From: JBKECF01 sp047974375
GTDB taxonomy: Bacteria > Bacillota > Clostridia > Lachnospirales > CAMZNU01
Direction: 5' to 3'
DNA: 11,570 nucleotides
Assembly (NCBI GenBank): GCA_047974375.1
Contig: JBKECF010000037.1
Span: forward strand, 1-11,570
This document shows positions 8,831 to 11,570 of the stretch, one piece after another (within the stretch, counting starts at the first letter, position 1; every line of letters starts with the position of its first letter). Position numbers and translations under genes: made by a program. The notes under the pieces are model-generated. The model was not told the DNA's origin and did no database searches. It was given only the letters and a program-made list of their open reading frames with translations.

Positions 8831-8868
8831 AAAAACACTCCTCGCTTATTATAAGTGGGAGTGTTTTT
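8831..8868 (-). terminator. Rho-independent terminator after the yhhQ-type gene
   Basis: AAAAACACTCC (8831-8841) pairs with GGAGTGTTTTT (8858-8868), with further pairing CTTA/TAAG inside. In the direction of the transporter gene the stem closes with GGAGTG and a run of Ts. It begins nine bases after that gene's stop and separates it from the rhamnosidase promoter. It is symmetrical enough to work in both directions. Confidence 0.85.
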
Positions 8869-8876
8869 ATTAAGCT

Positions 8877-9605
8877 CTAAGCCTCTTTTAAAACTTTCAT
8901 TTTTCTGCATAAGTAGCAAAAAGGAGTATCCACCAAAGCTACAACTGCCATTATAAAGTAACCTGTAATGAATATAGAAAAAACAGTTTCAGGCTCGAAA
9001 GCCCAATCCAATTTTATTATACCTAGGTTTATTTTTCCAAAAGCTAAGTATGCAAATAAAAAGTTATTTATAAGTTGGCTAAGTAATGTAGAACCGTTAT
9101 TTCTAAGCCATAAATATTTTTGCTTGTCTTTGCTTTTCTCTGTAGTTTTTTCCCATATAAAATGATACATGAAAATATCTACCTTTTGTGCTATGTAATA
9201 AACTAGAACACTAGCCATAGCAACACGAAATCCTGCAGTAAAAAGAACTTGAAAAGCACCAAAGGCAAAGTCCTCACTAGAAGGCGTAAACATAAGCCAG
9301 AATTGAGAAAATAACATATAAATAATAGTTGCTATTACACCTAAATGCATGGCTGTGCTACTACTTTCCTTACCATATCTTTCCCCAAGTACATCTGTTG
9401 CCAAAAAACTAGAGCCAAAAAGTACATTTCCCAAAGACATATTTATACCAAAGGCATTTACATTGACCAATACTTCAATGTTGGCAAAAATTGTTGCTAC
9501 TACAATCCAAAAATAAAGGCCTACTTTTCCGAAGTACCTTAAAAGTACAGCCATTAGCCCTAAATATGCAGGCACACTTAATATTATTAACAATTCATTA
9601 CTCAT
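8877..9605 (-). CDS. Queuosine-precursor transporter, YhhQ/VUT family (formerly DUF165)
   Basis: An integral membrane protein of 242 residues with about six helices. Its family imports precursors of the tRNA base queuosine (preQ0, preQ1 or queuine) into the cytoplasm. Characteristic stretches are SLGNVLFGSSFLATDVLGERYGK (57-79), NNGSTLLSQLINNFLF (169-184) and a last helix ending in VALVDTPFCYL (222-232). The start is supported by AAGGGAAG just before ATG 9605. It has its own terminator, and no queuosine synthesis genes are next to it, as expected of a salvage transporter. Which precursor is carried cannot be told from sequence. It is complete, with no sign of decay, although its promoter appears to lie inside the neighbouring gene remnant. 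Confidence 0.9.
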   Translation of the reverse strand: MSNELLIILSVPAYLGLMAVLLRYFGKVGLYFWIVVATIFANIEVLVNVNAFGINMSLGNVLFGSSFLATDVLGERYGKESSSTAMHLGVIATIIYMLFSQFWLMFTPSSEDFAFGAFQVLFTAGFRVAMASVLVYYIAQKVDIFMYHFIWEKTTEKSKDKQKYLWLRNNGSTLLSQLINNFLFAYLAFGKINLGIIKLDWAFEPETVFSIFITGYFIMAVVALVDTPFCYLCRKMKVLKEA

Positions 9606-9641
9606 AACTTCCCTTTCTTCTTTAAGATATAAACCTCATGA

Positions 9642-10716
9642 ACCAAGGTTTTTTACATTCAAGATTATAACATAAAAGTTAATATAAAAACATATGCTAC
9701 AGAATCTACAGCTGAAGTAACAGATGCAGATAATTTATATTTATCATCAAATGGTGCAGATTACGAAAAATATATTAAAAATATAAATACATCATTTATG
9801 GGTGGCGACGCAAGTGATATAATTGCTATGGATGTATTACCTTTTTATAAGTATGCCGATAATGGCTACTTAGCAGATTTTAATGAAATTATAAGTAAGG
9901 ATACATCTTTTATTGCGGAAGATTATTTTAGTAATATATAAAGCTATGGTGTATAAAAATGGTATCTATACAATGCCATTAGATGTAAAAGGCTATATTT
10001 ATAGTACGAATAAAGAATATGATGAAGATTTGCCCAGTGGATTAATTTCAGATAGCATACCAAATGGAGAGAAAAGCGTTTTAGAAAATAAAGAGGCTAA
10101 TTTTAAATCACAAAAATTCGAAGATTTGTTAGTATATGTAAAATCGTTAGTTGACAATAATACAATTCCATTAAAAGAAGATGAAAATATATACTCCTAT
10201 TACCTGAACTACGATTCCATTTGGTCGCAGCAATTAATGATGCCTTATTTTGGCGAAATTTCTGAATATAATGACGAAGTTTTGGCTCAAAACATCAATG
10301 GTAAACCTTACTTTACAGCACCACATTCCCTAAGTATTAACTCAAAAAGTGAAAATATTGATATTGCTTGGGATTTTATAAAGTTTGCTTTATCAGAAGA
10401 GGTGCAATCGTCACCTCTGATTTTCCCTATAAATAAAAAAGCACTAGAAAATGGATTTAAAAATAATATTGAGTTTATACTTAACGATGCAGAGGAAAGC
10501 GGCCTTGAATTAACAGATAAAAGTAATGTTATATCAGAGGAATATGTGAATAAACTTAGCTATTACTGTAAATCTTTATCTGAATATGTATTTAAAGATG
10601 CAGTGATAAATAGTATTATAGGAGATGAGGTTATGATATATTTTTCTGGCGAACAAAATATTGATATGACGATATCAAACATCCAATCCAAAACCGAAAT
10701 ATATTTACATGAATAA
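9642..10716 (+). pseudogene. Carbohydrate ABC transporter solute-binding protein (family 1), N-terminus missing and frameshifted
   Basis: Two frames together encode an extracellular sugar-binding protein. The first (9642-9938) gives YNIKVNIKTYATEST and GGDASDIIAMDVLPFYKYAD, then ADFNEII, which is the family's early lobe, and ends at TAA 9939-9941. The second gives YKAMVYKNGIYTMPLDVKG and, near the end, IDIAWDFIKFALSEEVQ with FPINKKALENG, typical of the C-terminal lobe. Adding one TA unit in the ATATATA tract at 9934-9940 joins them (SNIYKAMVYK). The signal peptide, lipobox and first strands are absent; the frame is closed by TGA at 9639-9641. The stretch after YIYSTNKEY looks shorter than usual, so an internal deletion is possible. 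A nominal start at TTG 9913 would give a protein without export signal. The downstream permease overlaps its stop. Sugar specificity is unknown. Confidence 0.75.
9664..9672 (-). promoter_or_regulatory. Extended -10 promoter of the yhhQ-type gene
   Basis: The minus strand reads TGTTATAAT, a perfect TGn-extended -10 box, with only a weak -35 (TGTTTT, 17 bases upstream). Transcription would start near 9657, leaving a leader of about 50 bases that holds a small hairpin (AACCT 9632-9636 with AGGTT 9646-9650). The box overlaps the reading frame of the solute-binding protein remnant on the other strand. Confidence 0.5.
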
Positions 10717-11415
10717 AATAGCATATAAAAAAACAAGGTATTATATATTATGTTAGCACCTGCCTTGATCGGCTTTTGCTTGTTTTATATTATACCTTTT
10801 TTGGTAATTATTCCCAGTATATTTTATAGTGAAATAAATGGTTTTGAAGGAATTGAAACTTTAAAAGAATTAATGCAAAATAAACTATTTTTGTTGGCTT
10901 TAAAAAATACTATTCTATTTTTAGGGTGGATAATTCCGCTATCTATTTTAGTACCATTGATATTATCGATGGTACTAAAAAATGTAGGGCGAAAATATGT
11001 ATTTTTATTAGTTATACTTTTAACGCCCATGATTATCCCATCATCCTCTATCATATTTTTTTGGAAGAATATGTTTGCTGTAAATGGTTTTTTTAACTCA
11101 TTTTTAAATCAAATAGGTATAAAATCGATAAATTGGTTTCAAACAGAATATGACAGAATAATATTTGGAGTGATTGGTTTGTCTACATTTTTTTGCACAA
11201 ATTTTATTCTGTTAGCAATAATGAACTTAAATATAAATAATGCAGTACATACAAGAATTCCGTATTTGTTTCACGGTCATATTTACATTGAGCCTCTGCC
11301 CCTCTGGACACCCAACTCTTTGCAAAAAATAAACCCTGCCGGAACTACTTTTTTGCACAAGAGTATACCAGAGGGGCTACTCAATATAAATATGCTTTCG
11401 CGACATAAAAACTAA
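10709..11415 (+). pseudogene. ABC sugar transporter permease (MalF/UgpA type), frameshifted and truncated
   Basis: An inner-membrane permease of a carbohydrate ABC importer. The expected start, ATG 10709, overlaps the stop of the binding-protein gene by eight bases, a normal coupled arrangement; it gives MNKIAYKKTRYYIL and then TAG at 10754-10756. The remainder reads in another frame from 10750 (MLAPALIGFCLFYIIPF). Removing one TA from the tract near 10740-10748 fuses them as KKTRYYIMLAPALIGF. Helices lie at about residues 3-25, 48-75, 82-104 and 136-157 from 10750. Homology stops near residue 163 (about 11240), before the EAA loop that docks the ATPase. The last 55 or so codons are read-through into a palindromic element. 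The second permease is not seen. Confidence 0.75.
11278..11394. repeat. Imperfect palindrome of about 117 bases between permease remnant and IS3 end
   Basis: Arms converge on a 19-base loop (11330-11348). Going inward, 11278-11292 pairs with 11380-11394 with one mismatch, GCCCCTCTGG (11298-11307) with CCAGAGGGGC (11368-11377) perfectly, ACTCTT with AAGAG and its neighbours, and TGCAAAAAA (11321-11329) with TTTTTTGCA (11349-11357) perfectly. Weaker pairing may continue out to about 11262 and 11414. It contains no plausible gene. It could be a miniature transposable element or a hairpin belonging to the IS end that blocks read-through; the sequence alone does not decide. Confidence 0.75.
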
Positions 11416-11437
11416 TCCTTTTCTTATTAAAACTTCT

Positions 11438-11570
11438 TTAACATACGTCACTTTTTGATAATCTATAATCAATAGGTGTTTTATAGTTTAGTGAACCATG
11501 TATACGTTTATAGTTATACCATAATACATACTCTGAAAGTTCTTTCTTTAATTCTTCTAAGTTCTTAAAT
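11438..11570 (-). CDS. IS3-family transposase (OrfB), C-terminal fragment at window edge
   Basis: The minus strand encodes 43 residues and a stop: FKNLEELKKELSEYVLWYNY then KRIHGSLNYKTPIDYR and LSKSDVC. The WYNxxRxHxxLNYKTPxxY block is the hallmark of the C-terminal end of IS3-family (IS150-like) DDE integrases; the DDE residues themselves lie beyond the window. The protein is incomplete only because the window ends, so integrity cannot be judged. The insertion sequence probably extends left past its stop into 11241-11437, where the permease homology is lost. Confidence 0.9.
   Translation of the reverse strand, partial: FKNLEELKKELSEYVLWYNYKRIHGSLNYKTPIDYRLSKSDVC

Larger units (their letters stand above)
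11241..11570 (-). mobile_element. Insertion sequence of the IS3 family, partial; left boundary uncertain
   Basis: The permease homology ends at about 11240 and transposase coding begins (3' end) at 11438, so one end of the element falls in between. A TG dinucleotide at 11241-11242 would suit an IS3-type terminus, but no second end or target duplication is in view to confirm it. The palindrome at 11278-11394 lies inside this interval. Confidence 0.5.

Noticed and set aside
9606..9657. preQ1 riboswitch in the leader of the queuosine-precursor transporter
   Set aside because: The leader has a run of A and a small hairpin, but the order is wrong for class I: the A-rich stretch precedes the hairpin, and the ACC-CUC core is absent. 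It is too short for classes II or III.
9913..9915. TTG at 9913 as a genuine start of a 267-residue protein
   Set aside because: The first nine codons are the out-of-frame reading of ADFNEII...EDYFSNI; no ribosome site and no export signal.
1..11570. CRISPR arrays, tRNA or rRNA genes
   Set aside because: No regularly spaced direct repeats and no tRNA-like cloverleaf or rRNA-like conserved stretch noticed on reading both strands.

Overview
The window is AT-rich DNA from a low-GC Firmicute, most likely an anaerobic gut-type Clostridium relative. The evidence is the base composition, purine-rich ribosome sites (an AGGAGG before the rhamnosidase), a LysM-tailed surface 5'-nucleotidase, a short bacterial NSS transporter and a cytoplasmic GH78 rhamnosidase. 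I cannot name a genus from the sequence.

Layout. At 1-4654 (+) lies the tail of an operon: a 5'-nucleotidase/cyclic phosphodiesterase with a C-terminal LysM, cut by the window edge and broken near its N-terminus; an NSS-family Na+-coupled amino-acid transporter; and nagA, ending at a hairpin. At 4728-5903 (-) are two decayed genes for small secreted proteins of unknown function. At 6093-8732 (-) is an intact alpha-L-rhamnosidase with a well-formed promoter. At 8877-9605 (-) is an intact YhhQ-type queuosine-precursor transporter with a strong terminator. From 9642 (+) come the remains of a carbohydrate ABC transporter: a solute-binding protein lacking its N-terminus and a permease lacking its C-terminal half. 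A long imperfect palindrome follows, and then the C-terminus of an IS3-family transposase (-) running off the right edge.

How the parts fit. Surface nucleotidase, amino-acid symporter and NagA read as a nutrient-scavenging operon. The rhamnosidase has no signal peptide, so it should act on small rhamnosides already imported. The only sugar importer in view is the decayed one, so any functional partner lies elsewhere.

I see no complete new defence or biosynthetic system. The unusual content is the pattern of decay. Four frameshifts, in four adjacent-pair genes, all sit at short TA or T tracts and are each repaired by one repeat unit, while the large neighbouring genes are intact. There is also a shared hairpin element behind two convergent genes, and a palindrome of about 117 bases at the permease/IS boundary.
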